64,000 bases of DNA from an uncultured Bacteroidota bacterium. GTDB lineage: Bacteria > Bacteroidota > Bacteroidia > Chitinophagales > Chitinophagaceae. The stretch's first letter is position 1. Each line of letters opens with the position of its first letter. A program made the position numbers and the translations under genes. The DNA lies in NCBI GenBank assembly GCA_903819975.1, contig CAIJFI010000004.1:62001-126000 (forward strand), given 5' to 3'. The notes beneath the pieces were generated by a model. It did not search any database. It was given only the letters and a program-made list of their open reading frames with translations, and was not told the origin of the DNA. Positions 44,232 to 53,368 of this stretch are shown piece after piece.

Positions 44232-47200
44232 TTAAAATGAAAGATTTAAACCTAAAATAAAGCTGCGTGATTGCGGATAAGTTCCATAATCAACACCAGG
44301 TGCTGTATTTTGATTTGTAGCAGAAGCGCTCTTTACGCTAAACGCACTAACTTCTGGATCAAATCCAGTGTAGTTTGTAAACGTAAATAAGTTTTGTGCT
44401 GTTAAATAGACCAAGCAACGACTTACTTTATATTTAGACAAAGAAGGAGATGTTAAATTGTAGCTTATTGTTAAAGCTTTTAATCTTACATAAGAACCGT
44501 CTTCAATAAATCTTGTTGAAGGCGTTGCGTTAGACCAATCATTTGGAGTTACTTTTGGCATATTTGTAATATCACCAGCATGCTTCCATCTATTTACAAC
44601 CGATGCAGACTGATTCATTACTAAGGCCATAGATTCTGTTAACACTCTTGTTGCATTAAAAATTTGGTTTCCTTGTACTCCTTGGAAGAACACATCTAAA
44701 GTCCAGTTTTTATATCTAACCGTATTGTTAAATCCAAAAACATATTTAGGATTTGCGTTTCCAATAATACCAACGCTGTCTTCACCCGAACCATCTTTCA
44801 TAAATTTAGCCATGCCTGTTGCAGCATCAACTCCTTGGAAAATTTTTCCGTAGAAAGATCCTAAAGGTTGCCCTTCCTGTACAATTGCAGTATTAAACGC
44901 ATCTCCAGCAGGATTAATTGCTCCCGTATGAATTGTGTTACCTACAATGTTTATTACCTTGTTCTTATTAAATGAAATATTGAAATCCGTATTCCATGTT
45001 AAATTAGAAGTAGCAATGTTTTTTGTACTCAACTGAAATTCTAAACCTTTATTTTCCATGCTTCCTGCATTTTGTAACGCAGAACCAAAACCGGTACTAG
45101 TTGGAGTAGGAACACTTAACAACATGTCATTTGTTTTCTTCTCATAATAGTCTGCAGTAAATAAAACTTTATTATTAAACAATCCGATATCTAACCCAAT
45201 ATCTAACTGAGCCGTTTTCTCCCATCTTAAAGACTTGTTTTCTAAAGTACTTGGAGTGTATGCCGTTAACATTTTGCCGCCCACTAAATATTTAGACATC
45301 GTATCAACTAATCCATACCATGCATAAGGCTGTGCGCGGTCGTTTCCAACCAATCCCCAACCAGCGCGTAATTTTAATTCGCTTAGGTTGGTTGCATCTT
45401 TAAATAATTCCTCCTTTGACAATCTCCATCCTCCAGAGAATGAAGGGAAGAAACCCCATTTGTTTTGATCAGAGAACTGACCAGAACCATCCGCTCTAAA
45501 ATTACTTGTTAAATAATATTTGTCATTATAGGTATAGTTAACTCTACCAATAAATGATTCATGAGATTTTTGAACAAAGTATGGAGTTGGAATAGATTTA
45601 GTTGCTCCATCATCTACATTAGTGCTTCCAGCTGGAGCTGCACTAAAGTCATGAGATGATTTATAAAGGTTATCTGTTTTTTCTCTAGAAATAATAAAAC
45701 CACCTAATACATTAATTGCATGTTCTTTAATTTTTGTATTATAAGTTGCTGTATTTTCTGAAGTCCAGTAATCATATTTATATGTGTTTTCAGAAGCCAA
45801 TCCAGCCATTGATTTACCGTATCTTGTTTGTACTGCATCTTGAAAAGAAGTAAACTTACCATTTGAATTTTCAAGACCCAACATGCTCTTAAATTTCAAA
45901 CCTTTAATAATATCTACTTCGGCATATACATTGCCGTGTAGTCTATTGTTAGTATTTAAGTGTTGTGGTTGATAAACAGTTGATACCGGATTTTCTAAGT
46001 CATTAATAAATGGACTTCTTGCATACATTACTGGATTTGTTGCATCTCTAATTCCTATGTTTGGAATAGTGGTATACAATCTAGTAATTACACCATTACG
46101 ATCGTTTTCTGGAACATCAATATCTTTCCAACTATCATAAGAAATACTTGTTCCCACTTTTAATGCTTTTAATAACTGGTGGTCAATATTTGCTTTTAGT
46201 GTTGTTCTTTGTAAACTATTATTTAAAACAATACCATTCTGATCGTTGAATGAACCCGATAAATAGTATGATGTTTTTTCATTTCCACCCGTTGCAGACA
46301 ATTGATGGTTTTGTGAAACTGCGTTTCTGAAAATCTCGTTCTGCCAATTGGTATTTGCTGTAGCTTTTGTCCAGTCAGTATTAGCACCCATATCGGTTGC
46401 CAAAGATTTAAATTGATCTGCATTTAACACATCCATTTTTTTCCATGCACTTGACATGGTCATTGTAGCTGTGTAGTTTAATTTTAACTTTTGATTTTTA
46501 CCTCGCTTAGTTGTAATAATCACAACACCATTCGCACCACTACTACCATAAATTGCAGCAGAAGATGCATCTTTTAATACGGTGATATTTTCGATATCCG
46601 CTGGATTAATTTCACTTGTATTATAGGTTTGAACTCCATCAACAATATACAAAGGATCACTACCCGATGTAATTGAGGAAGTACCTCTCACGCGAATAGA
46701 GAAACCAGATTGTGGCTGACCAGATGCTCTTATAACTTGAACACCCGCTGCTTTACCTTCAATGGCATATCCAAACTGATCGTTAGGACCGTTTTCTAAA
46801 TCTTTTGCAGAGATAGAAGAAACGGAACCCGTTAAATCTCTTTTCTTTTGAGTACCATAACCCACAACAACTACTTGGTTTAATTCGTTGTTTTGAATCT
46901 TAAGAGCAACTTTTAAATTGTCAGAAGTTCCAACACTTATTTCTTTTTTGTCATAGTTAACAAAAGAGACAACCAAAACTGCGCTGTTATCTGCAACCTT
47001 AATTGTAAAATTTCCCTTTGCGTCCGTTGTAGTACCTACGTTGGTTCCCTTTACCATCACCACTGCACCCACAAGTGGTTCACCCGACTCGGCAACTACC
47101 CTTCCGGATACCTGTCTTCCCTCTACTGCTATAGACTCTGTTGGCAACACTACAATTAACTTATTTTCCAATATTTTATAGTTCAGACCCGAGCCTGATA

Positions 47201-47507
47201 AAATATTGTCTAACAAATCAACCACAGATGCACCATTTGCATTCACATCTACCTTTTTTTGCAATGCAGGTAAATCGTAATTGTAAAGGAAGCGATAAGG
47301 ACTTTGTTTTTCAATAGCCTTAAACACTTTTGGCATCTCGGCCTGTTTCATTTGTAAGGATACAAATTGAGCATTGGCATCACCTGCAATAGCTTGCAGT
47401 GTGGTAAGTAAAATCAATGCGATCGTCATTTTCATAAACAAAAATGTTTTAAATAAAGAGCGATGTTGTGTAAGCGCAAGCTTAGCACTGAGTAAGGTTT
47501 TTTTCAT
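44232..47507 (-). CDS. SusC/RagA-family TonB-linked transporter with STN signalling domain
   Basis: A 1091-residue outer-membrane protein. After an N-terminal signal (about 1-47) comes an STN domain (about 50-118, AEMPKVFKAIEKQSPYRFLY), then a carboxypeptidase-D-like domain (about 130-210), the plug (about 215-330, VVVVGYGTQKKRDLTGSVSS, AAIYGSSGANGVVIITTK) and the barrel ending FILGLNLSF. The STN domain contacts a FecR anti-sigma protein when substrate binds; matching FecR and ECF sigma genes lie directly upstream. SusD follows 18 bp downstream. The start at 47507 gives a long signal region common in this protein group; Met25 is an alternative. Confidence 0.94.
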   Translation of the reverse strand: MKKTLLSAKLALTQHRSLFKTFLFMKMTIALILLTTLQAIAGDANAQFVSLQMKQAEMPKVFKAIEKQSPYRFLYNYDLPALQKKVDVNANGASVVDLLDNILSGSGLNYKILENKLIVVLPTESIAVEGRQVSGRVVAESGEPLVGAVVMVKGTNVGTTTDAKGNFTIKVADNSAVLVVSFVNYDKKEISVGTSDNLKVALKIQNNELNQVVVVGYGTQKKRDLTGSVSSISAKDLENGPNDQFGYAIEGKAAGVQVIRASGQPQSGFSIRVRGTSSITSGSDPLYIVDGVQTYNTSEINPADIENITVLKDASSAAIYGSSGANGVVIITTKRGKNQKLKLNYTATMTMSSAWKKMDVLNADQFKSLATDMGANTDWTKATANTNWQNEIFRNAVSQNHQLSATGGNEKTSYYLSGSFNDQNGIVLNNSLQRTTLKANIDHQLLKALKVGTSISYDSWKDIDVPENDRNGVITRLYTTIPNIGIRDATNPVMYARSPFINDLENPVSTVYQPQHLNTNNRLHGNVYAEVDIIKGLKFKSMLGLENSNGKFTSFQDAVQTRYGKSMAGLASENTYKYDYWTSENTATYNTKIKEHAINVLGGFIISREKTDNLYKSSHDFSAAPAGSTNVDDGATKSIPTPYFVQKSHESFIGRVNYTYNDKYYLTSNFRADGSGQFSDQNKWGFFPSFSGGWRLSKEELFKDATNLSELKLRAGWGLVGNDRAQPYAWYGLVDTMSKYLVGGKMLTAYTPSTLENKSLRWEKTAQLDIGLDIGLFNNKVLFTADYYEKKTNDMLLSVPTPTSTGFGSALQNAGSMENKGLEFQLSTKNIATSNLTWNTDFNISFNKNKVINIVGNTIHTGAINPAGDAFNTAIVQEGQPLGSFYGKIFQGVDAATGMAKFMKDGSGEDSVGIIGNANPKYVFGFNNTVRYKNWTLDVFFQGVQGNQIFNATRVLTESMALVMNQSASVVNRWKHAGDITNMPKVTPNDWSNATPSTRFIEDGSYVRLKALTISYNLTSPSLSKYKVSRCLVYLTAQNLFTFTNYTGFDPEVSAFSVKSASATNQNTAPGVDYGTYPQSRSFILGLNLSF

Positions 47508-47579
47508 ACCTTTGATTTTGGGTGATTTAATACGAAACTTTGGTGATTTTGCGATTGTCCTTGTTTCTTTTTACCTAGT

Positions 47580-47603
47580 CGGGGAATGTTAGCGCATTTC
47601 CCG
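47580..47603. other. Small hairpin in the FecR-susC spacer
   Basis: CGGGGAATG and CATTTCCCG pair with one mismatch in the 117-bp gap before SusC. In the same gap AAATCACCAAA and AAATCACCCAAA are a short direct repeat on the minus strand. Function unknown. Confidence 0.3.
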
Positions 47604-47624
47604 ATTTTTTATTTAGGATCTTTT

Positions 47625-48710
47625 TTATTTTTCAATAATAATTTCATTTTCGTTGATTGTATATTTAAACATAGCAATTAATTGAAGTGCCTTAAAAGCC
47701 TCGTCCACATTTTCATTTTCAAACACACCAGCGAATCTATAATTTGCTACAGTATTATTTTTTATTGTGATTTTTACATTATACCAGCGTTCCATTTTTT
47801 CGGCTAATGTTGTAAAACTATCTCCATCAAAAACAAGTCTACCATATACCCAAGAGGTTTCTTTTCTAGCGCTATCCGCAATATTTTTTGGTAAAGTACT
47901 AATTGAAATAAGCTGAGAAGTTGTAGGAATTGTACCTGTTGCAATTTCGGTTATAGCTCTTGGTTTATTATAGACCAATTTCTCGTTAGGGTGAAGAATA
48001 ATTTTAGATGCATTGGGCTCATTGTTTTTATGCACTTCTATCATACCTCGTACCAAAGTAGTTTCTATTGTTGGATCCTGCTGATAAGATTTAACATTAA
48101 ACGCTGTTCCCAATACGCGAATACTAATTGCAGAAGTTCTAACAATAAATGGATGTCTTTTATCCTTTACAACATCAAAATATGCTTCTCCGTCTAAGGT
48201 TACTTCTCTAATTGAATCACTAAAACTAGAACCATACGTAAGTTTACTTTCCGAGTTTAACCAAACCTGTGTCCCGTCTGGTAAAATTAGTTTTGACTTT
48301 GTACCACGTTTTGCAACAATTACATTGTTTTGAAAATTAGATCCAACAGTAGATTTAAATACGCCTAATTGAAATGTCGCTATTAGACCAATAAAAATAG
48401 CAGCGGCCGCAAAAAGCCATTTTTTGAGGGAAGGATTTTTTATAATTTTGGATGATTTACCACCAACATTCGCTTGTTCAATTATTTCGTCTGCTGTTGC
48501 CGTGGTTAATATCTGATTAAAGTGTTGATCTGAGTCCGACTGATACGCGTCTTTAACATGAGGTTTGTTGTTCCACCAATTTTCCATTAACTCGTGTAAA
48601 GCAGTTTCTCCTTCTGTTTTAAGTAATTGTTGATACTCTAACAGCTCTTCGGGAGTTGCTTCACCAGTAAGTTTTCTGGTAAATAATTCTATGACTCTGT
48701 TTCTATTCAT
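47625..48710 (-). CDS. FecR-family anti-sigma factor
   Basis: A 361-residue inner-membrane protein: cytoplasmic N-terminal domain (about 1-85, RVIELFTRKLTGEATPEEL), one membrane segment (about 91-112), a periplasmic FecR domain (AKRGTKSKLILPDGTQVWLNS, EAYFDV, TAFNVKSY) and a C-terminal DUF4974-like domain ending NENEIIIEK. It receives the signal from the STN domain of SusC and controls the sigma factor encoded 55 bp upstream. Order sigma-FecR-SusC-SusD on one strand is the standard transenvelope signalling set in Bacteroidota. Confidence 0.95.
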   Translation of the reverse strand: MNRNRVIELFTRKLTGEATPEELLEYQQLLKTEGETALHELMENWWNNKPHVKDAYQSDSDQHFNQILTTATADEIIEQANVGGKSSKIIKNPSLKKWLFAAAAIFIGLIATFQLGVFKSTVGSNFQNNVIVAKRGTKSKLILPDGTQVWLNSESKLTYGSSFSDSIREVTLDGEAYFDVVKDKRHPFIVRTSAISIRVLGTAFNVKSYQQDPTIETTLVRGMIEVHKNNEPNASKIILHPNEKLVYNKPRAITEIATGTIPTTSQLISISTLPKNIADSARKETSWVYGRLVFDGDSFTTLAEKMERWYNVKITIKNNTVANYRFAGVFENENVDEAFKALQLIAMFKYTINENEIIIEK

Positions 48711-48765
48711 TTGGCGCGCTTATCTATAAGACAAGAAAAGAGAGATTACACCCCAAGCCAAATGA

Positions 48766-49362
48766 CTATTTTTTTAAAAAAACTTTGTGCTGATTTGTTT
48801 CAAGGTCCTCTTTTATGATGGACTTGATTCTTGAAACCGCAATAACCATTTGATTATCAATGGTTTTGTGAGATAAATTTAAAATTTTGGCTACTTCATT
48901 ATATTTTAAGCCATCTTCTCTAACCAACTTAAATATGAGCTTACATCTTGGGGGTAGTGATTCTATTGCTTGCTTAATTTTTTTAAGCGTTTCCTTAGAT
49001 ATCATTAACTGCTCTGGAGAGTTATTATCCGCAATTTGAACCTCAAGATGATCATAGGGTTCAAGCTGAATTTGTTTCGCTCTTTTTGCTAAATAGTTTA
49101 AAGAGGCGTTTTTAGTAGCAGTATACAAATACACGCGCAAATCATCAATGTGCAATATGTTGTGGCGCTTGGTCCATAGCTGAACGAATATCTCGTCAAC
49201 TACTTCGGTAGCAGCTTCTTTAGATTGTACAAATGAAAATGAAAAGCCAGTAAGGTTTACAAATAATAAATCAAAGATTTGCCTAAATGCCTGCGTATCT
49301 CCTTCTGCAACTCTTTGCTGAAGCGATATAAAGCTAAAATCTTTATTTAATTTATTTGGCAT
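48766..49362 (-). CDS. ECF-type RNA polymerase sigma factor
   Basis: A 198-residue sigma-70-family protein. Region 2 runs about 12-85 (AFRQIFDLLFVNL, AATEVVDEIFVQLW) and region 4 about 128-180 (IESLPPRCKLIFKLVREDGLKYNEVAKILNLSHKTIDNQM). The frame is open to 49455, but the ATG at 49362 (MPNKLNKDFSFI) gives the usual length, and a promoter box lies 18 nt upstream of it. It likely directs transcription of the susCD pair once released by FecR. Confidence 0.94.
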   Translation of the reverse strand: MPNKLNKDFSFISLQQRVAEGDTQAFRQIFDLLFVNLTGFSFSFVQSKEAATEVVDEIFVQLWTKRHNILHIDDLRVYLYTATKNASLNYLAKRAKQIQLEPYDHLEVQIADNNSPEQLMISKETLKKIKQAIESLPPRCKLIFKLVREDGLKYNEVAKILNLSHKTIDNQMVIAVSRIKSIIKEDLETNQHKVFLKK

Positions 49363-49380
49363 TGCAATCGTATCTCTAAC

Positions 49381-49388
49381 CAAATATA
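49381..49388 (-). promoter_or_regulatory. TAnnTTTG promoter box for the ECF sigma gene
   Basis: TATATTTG on the minus strand, 18 nt upstream of the ATG at 49362; it lies inside the longer open frame and supports the shorter start. Confidence 0.5.
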
Positions 49389-49491
49389 AGGATTTGGCGT
49401 AAAAATAAATGTGATAATTAATAATTCTAAAAGATAGAAACCAATCAACAATCAATTGATAAGCATAATAAATTAGCTAATTTAGTGGCAG

Positions 49492-50604
49492 ATGAAACAA
49501 AAAGCGGTTTGTATTTCTCCTATTGACTGGGGCCTGGGACATGCGACAAGATGCATTACACTTATACGTGCATTAGAGTCGCTTGATTATAAAATATTCA
49601 TCGCGTCTGAAGGTAAGCACGAAACAATTTTAAAAGAAGCAATTCCAAGTGCTACTTTTTTATCATTAAGAGGATACCGAATTAGATACAGCAAAAAAAG
49701 GGCTTTACTCATTCCTGTAATTCTTTTACAGTTACCTAAAATAATTTACGCTATTGCGAATGAATATTTTTGGTTAAAGAAAATTGCTAAGCAATATGAT
49801 TTTGATTTAATTATTTCTGACAATCGTTTTGGATTTTTTCATAAAAATATTACAAGTGTTTTTATAACACATCAGCTAGAATTACAAACGCCATTTGCAT
49901 GGAGCACTCGTTTGAATCAAATTATTACTTATCAATTTTTAAATAACTATGCTGCTTGTTGGGTTGCCGATATGCAACCACCCAATAATTTATCGGGCGT
50001 ATTAGCCAATCCAGGTAAGCTTCCTGGCACTCCTTTGTGGTATATGAACTGTTTGTCTCGATTATTACATGAAATAAAAAATGAAAAAAGTCAACATGTT
50101 GTCAATGAGTCTAATGGTGATAAAATAAAATTTTTAGGAATTGTTTCTGGTCCTGAGCCACAAAGAACTTTACTTGAAAATATTTTATGGCAACAAGGAA
50201 ATGAACAAGATGCTTCTTTTGTAATAGCAGCGGGTCTTCCTAACGACAAGCTTTACAACAAAATAACTTCTAAAGGATATTTGTATCGCCACTTAAATGG
50301 AGCTGCGTTAACTGAACAAATTTTAAAAGCTGAATATATTATTTGTAGAGGCGGTTATACAACACTTATGGAGTTGATTCCTTTTCAAAAAAGATTAATA
50401 TTTATTCCAACACCAGGACAAACCGAACAAGAATATTTAGGAGTTTATTGGCAAGAAAAAAAATGGGCTATAAGCTTTAAGCAGTCTGAGTTTAATTTGC
50501 AAACCGCATTGCAATTAGCTTCTGAATTTGATTACCAAGCTCCTCCATTTATTGCATTTAACAAAGATGCATTAGTAACCGAGTTAAAGCGTTTATCTTT
50601 GTAG
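49492..50604 (+). CDS. GT-B-type glycosyltransferase-like protein (GT28/MurG-like fold)
   Basis: A 370-residue protein with N-terminal SPIDWGLGHATRCITLIRALES (the Gly/His loop of GT-B enzymes) and a C-terminal nucleotide-sugar-binding half with EYIICRGGYTTLMELIPFQKRLIFIPTPGQTEQEYLG, a pattern shared with MurG and related GT28 proteins. It has no signal peptide and no clear membrane segment. The acceptor is unknown. It is followed after 1 bp by mnmH, whose promoter box lies within the last codons of this gene. Confidence 0.8.
   Translation: MKQKAVCISPIDWGLGHATRCITLIRALESLDYKIFIASEGKHETILKEAIPSATFLSLRGYRIRYSKKRALLIPVILLQLPKIIYAIANEYFWLKKIAKQYDFDLIISDNRFGFFHKNITSVFITHQLELQTPFAWSTRLNQIITYQFLNNYAACWVADMQPPNNLSGVLANPGKLPGTPLWYMNCLSRLLHEIKNEKSQHVVNESNGDKIKFLGIVSGPEPQRTLLENILWQQGNEQDASFVIAAGLPNDKLYNKITSKGYLYRHLNGAALTEQILKAEYIICRGGYTTLMELIPFQKRLIFIPTPGQTEQEYLGVYWQEKKWAISFKQSEFNLQTALQLASEFDYQAPPFIAFNKDALVTELKRLSL
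50594..50601 (+). promoter_or_regulatory. TAnnTTTG promoter box 4 nt before mnmH
   Basis: TATCTTTG, perfect consensus, lies in the last codons of the glycosyltransferase gene and ends 4 nt before the mnmH ATG at 50606. Confidence 0.5.
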
Positions 50605-50605
50605 T

Positions 50606-51664
50606 ATGGCAATTCAAAAAATGAGCGTTGATGCGTATAATCAAAACAAGGAATATCAAATTATAATTGATGTACGCAGTCCTGCCGAATATGAACACGC
50701 GCATATTCCAGGTGCTTTTTCATTGCCGCTTTTTAACAACGAACAAAGAGCCATTGTTGGTACTACTTATAAAAAACAAAGCAGAGAAAACGCAATTAAA
50801 ATTGCATTGCCCATGTTTGGAGATAAGATGCTACAAATGGTAAATGAAGTAGAAAATTGGGTGAAAACATTTGCAGAAAAACACGATGGCAACAAGCCTA
50901 TAATAATTGTGCACTGTTGGAGAGGGGGTATGCGAAGCGCAGCCGTAGCTTGGCTTTTAGACTTATACGGTTTTAAGGTGGCACAACTTATTGGTGGATA
51001 TAAAGCATATAGAAACTGGATTATTTCCCATTTTGAAATCGAATATAAAATAAAAGTTGTTGGTGGTTATACTGGTTCGGGTAAAACCGAAATATTACAT
51101 GCCCTTAAATTAAATGGAGAATGTGTTATTGATTTAGAAAGATTAGCAAATCACAAGGGATCTTCATTTGGCGCTTTAGGACAAGCAAAACAACCTAGTC
51201 AAGAAATGTTTGAAAACATATTGGGGATTGCATTATCTAAAATAGATGCCAAATCAAACACAATTTGGGTGGAAGACGAGAGTCAAAGAATAGGTACTGT
51301 AATGATCCCTATTTCCTTTTTTAAACTTATAAGAAAAAGTCCTTGTTATTTTATTGAAATTCCTTTTGAAGAAAGACTCAATTTTATTGTTTCACAATAT
51401 GGAAGCTTTCCAAAAGAAGATTTAATTGCTGCTACAACTAGAATACAAAAAAGACTAGGCGGCCTAGAAACAAAAAACACTATTCAACATTTAGAGGAGG
51501 GCGAGGTATTATCTGCATTTCATATCTTATTAAAATATTACGATAAGTGGTATGATAAGTTTACAAAGCAAAGTGCTGAACCAACATTACAATTAATCAA
51601 ATTGACGGGTAAAGAGGTAAACGCAACCAATAATGCTCAAATCTTATTAGCTTTAAACAAGTAA
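50606..51664 (+). CDS. mnmH: tRNA 2-selenouridine/geranyl-2-thiouridine synthase MnmH
   Basis: A 352-residue protein with an N-terminal rhodanese domain (1-140, catalytic Cys104 in VHCWRGGMRS) fused to a P-loop domain (GYTGSGKT, 154-161, then LERLANHKGSSFG). This fusion and the CWRGGMRS motif are diagnostic of MnmH (SelU/YbbB), which replaces sulphur by selenium at the wobble uridine of some tRNAs through a geranylated intermediate. Selenium use would need SelD, which is not in the window. It starts 1 bp after the glycosyltransferase stop and is followed after 9 bp by an acyltransferase gene. Confidence 0.94.
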   Translation: MAIQKMSVDAYNQNKEYQIIIDVRSPAEYEHAHIPGAFSLPLFNNEQRAIVGTTYKKQSRENAIKIALPMFGDKMLQMVNEVENWVKTFAEKHDGNKPIIIVHCWRGGMRSAAVAWLLDLYGFKVAQLIGGYKAYRNWIISHFEIEYKIKVVGGYTGSGKTEILHALKLNGECVIDLERLANHKGSSFGALGQAKQPSQEMFENILGIALSKIDAKSNTIWVEDESQRIGTVMIPISFFKLIRKSPCYFIEIPFEERLNFIVSQYGSFPKEDLIAATTRIQKRLGGLETKNTIQHLEEGEVLSAFHILLKYYDKWYDKFTKQSAEPTLQLIKLTGKEVNATNNAQILLALNK

Positions 51665-51673
51665 ATCTAATTT

Positions 51674-52237
51674 ATGCAAGGAATATTAGCATGGTGGATA
51701 TTTGTCGTGAGGGGATGGAAAATAGAAGGAAAGGTGCCCCTAGAATTAAAGAAGTCCATATTTGTAGTGGCACCCCATACGCATGCTCTAGACTTTTTTC
51801 TTGGTTTAGCTATTAGAAAAAAGATGAATATGAAAAATGTGCACTTTTTGGGCAAAAAAGAGCTTTTTTGGGGCATTTTTGGGGTTATTTTACGCAATTT
51901 GGGTGGTTTTCCGGTGGAAAGAGGTAAAAACCTAAACCAGGTTGACGAGGTTATTAAGTTATATAATGAACATGAAAGCTTTCACATAGCCTTATCTCCC
52001 GAGGGTACTCGAAAAAAGGTAACACGCCTAAAAACCGGATTTTACCATATTGCTAAAAACGCAAATGTGCCGATTGTGTTAGTTGGTTTGGATTTTGGAA
52101 ACAAAAAGGTGGTCTTTGGTGAGCCATTTTACACCACCGACGACGAAAAAGCAGACAAGCAAAAAATAGTAAAATTCTTTAAGGGCATGTTGGGCTATGT
52201 ACCCGAATACAGCATCACCGAAGATATTGAGGGTTAA
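51674..52237 (+). CDS. 1-acyl-sn-glycerol-3-phosphate acyltransferase-like protein
   Basis: A 187-residue PlsC-fold acyltransferase. The HX4D motif is HTHALD, and the second motif is SPEGTRKKV, with FPVERG and IVLVGLDF around it. PlsC proteins acylate lysophosphatidate, but small members like this one also act on other lipids. It has one short hydrophobic N-terminal segment and no signal peptide. It follows mnmH by 9 bp, suggesting co-transcription without an obvious shared function. Confidence 0.86.
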   Translation: MQGILAWWIFVVRGWKIEGKVPLELKKSIFVVAPHTHALDFFLGLAIRKKMNMKNVHFLGKKELFWGIFGVILRNLGGFPVERGKNLNQVDEVIKLYNEHESFHIALSPEGTRKKVTRLKTGFYHIAKNANVPIVLVGLDFGNKKVVFGEPFYTTDDEKADKQKIVKFFKGMLGYVPEYSITEDIEG

Positions 52238-52262
52238 TCTGTTCTTAATTTTATCACATTTG

Positions 52263-52294
52263 TTTTGAAAGGCTGTTTGATATTTGTATTTTTG
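52263..52294 (+). promoter_or_regulatory. Complete -33/-7 promoter for the OmpA-family gene
   Basis: TTTTG at 52263-52267 and TATTTTTG at 52287-52294 are 19 bp apart, matching both halves of the Bacteroidota promoter. The ATG is 44 nt downstream. Confidence 0.7.
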
Positions 52295-52338
52295 TTTTAG
52301 CCGATGGCTACTTTTATTAAAATAAAAAAAGAAAGAGT

Positions 52339-53229
52339 ATGAAAAGTAAGATTTTTTTAGCGCTTGCAGTTGTAAGTATTGGTGCTTATTCTTGTGTAAG
52401 TCCTAAAAAATTACAAGAGAGTGAAGCAAAAGTTGCTCAATTGAACGGTGCGTATGCAGAATTACAAGGAAAGTTCCGTGATGCAGAAGATGCACTTAAC
52501 AAAAGTAAAGCGTCTGCAGAAAAAGCTAATGATAAGTCTAAATCATTACAATCAACGATTGATGATTTAAACAAGCAAGTTGATTACTTAAAGGCAAACA
52601 ACAATATTGTATTAAGCCAATTAAAAGATATGTCAGTAGTGACAGGTGCTCAAGCTGAGAGTATTAAAAAATCTTTAGAAAACATTGGTTCTAAAGATAA
52701 TTATATCCAAGGTTTACAAAGCTCTATCGCTCGTAAAGATTCTATCAACATGAACTTAGTGATGAACTTAAAAGGCGCAATTAGTGACTTAAGCGACGGT
52801 GATATCAATGTTAAAGTTGATAAAGGTGTTGTATATGTAGATATCTCTGACAAATTATTATTTAAGAGCGGAAGCTTTGAAGTAACTGCTAAAGCGAAAA
52901 CTGTTTTAGGTAAAGTTGCTAAAGTTTTAGCTGCGCAACCACAAATTGAATTTATGGTTGAAGGTCATACAGATTCTAAACAACTTCTTGGTTCAAATCC
53001 TGCAATGGAAGACAACTGGGATTTATCTGTTAAGCGTGCAACAACTGTGGTACGTATTTTACAAGAAACATATGGGTTAGATCCTAAGCGCATGACTGCA
53101 GCTGGTAGATCAGAATATGTTCCTTTGGTAGATAATAATTCTGCTGATAACAGAGCTAAAAACAGACGTACAAGAATCGTGATCTTACCTCAATTAGATC
53201 AATTCTTTAAATTATTAGAAAAGAAGTAG
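52339..53229 (+). CDS. OmpA-family lipoprotein with coiled coil
   Basis: A 296-residue protein: lipoprotein signal (GAYSC, Cys19), a coiled coil (about 22-95), a linker, and a C-terminal OmpA-like peptidoglycan-binding domain (about 165-290) with VEGHTDSKQLLGS, NWDLSVKRATTVV, and AAGRSEYVPLVDNNSADNRAKNRRTRIVI. It probably tethers the outer membrane to peptidoglycan. A complete promoter upstream and a strong terminator downstream make it a single-gene unit. Confidence 0.93.
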   Translation: MKSKIFLALAVVSIGAYSCVSPKKLQESEAKVAQLNGAYAELQGKFRDAEDALNKSKASAEKANDKSKSLQSTIDDLNKQVDYLKANNNIVLSQLKDMSVVTGAQAESIKKSLENIGSKDNYIQGLQSSIARKDSINMNLVMNLKGAISDLSDGDINVKVDKGVVYVDISDKLLFKSGSFEVTAKAKTVLGKVAKVLAAQPQIEFMVEGHTDSKQLLGSNPAMEDNWDLSVKRATTVVRILQETYGLDPKRMTAAGRSEYVPLVDNNSADNRAKNRRTRIVILPQLDQFFKLLEKK

Positions 53230-53280
53230 TTCCAATACCCGTTATTCATTGACGCGTTTTTAAACTATTTGTTTTTAAGA

Positions 53281-53310
53281 AAAAGCCCTTCAAATTTGAA
53301 GGGCTTTTTT
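53281..53310 (+). terminator. Intrinsic terminator after the OmpA-family gene
   Basis: AGCCCTTCAAA and TTTGAAGGGCT form an 11-bp perfect palindrome followed by a T-run, 54 bp beyond the stop. Confidence 0.93.
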
Positions 53311-53356
53311 GTGATTTTAGTTTTCCACCATTTCATAAAATGAAGCAACTTGTAAC

Positions 53357-53364
53357 TATCTTCG
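53357..53364 (+). promoter_or_regulatory. Variant -7 box 4 nt before the UvrD/PcrA gene
   Basis: TATCTTCG differs from TAnnTTTG at one position and ends 4 nt before the ATG at 53369. Confidence 0.35.
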
Positions 53365-53368
53365 CCCC

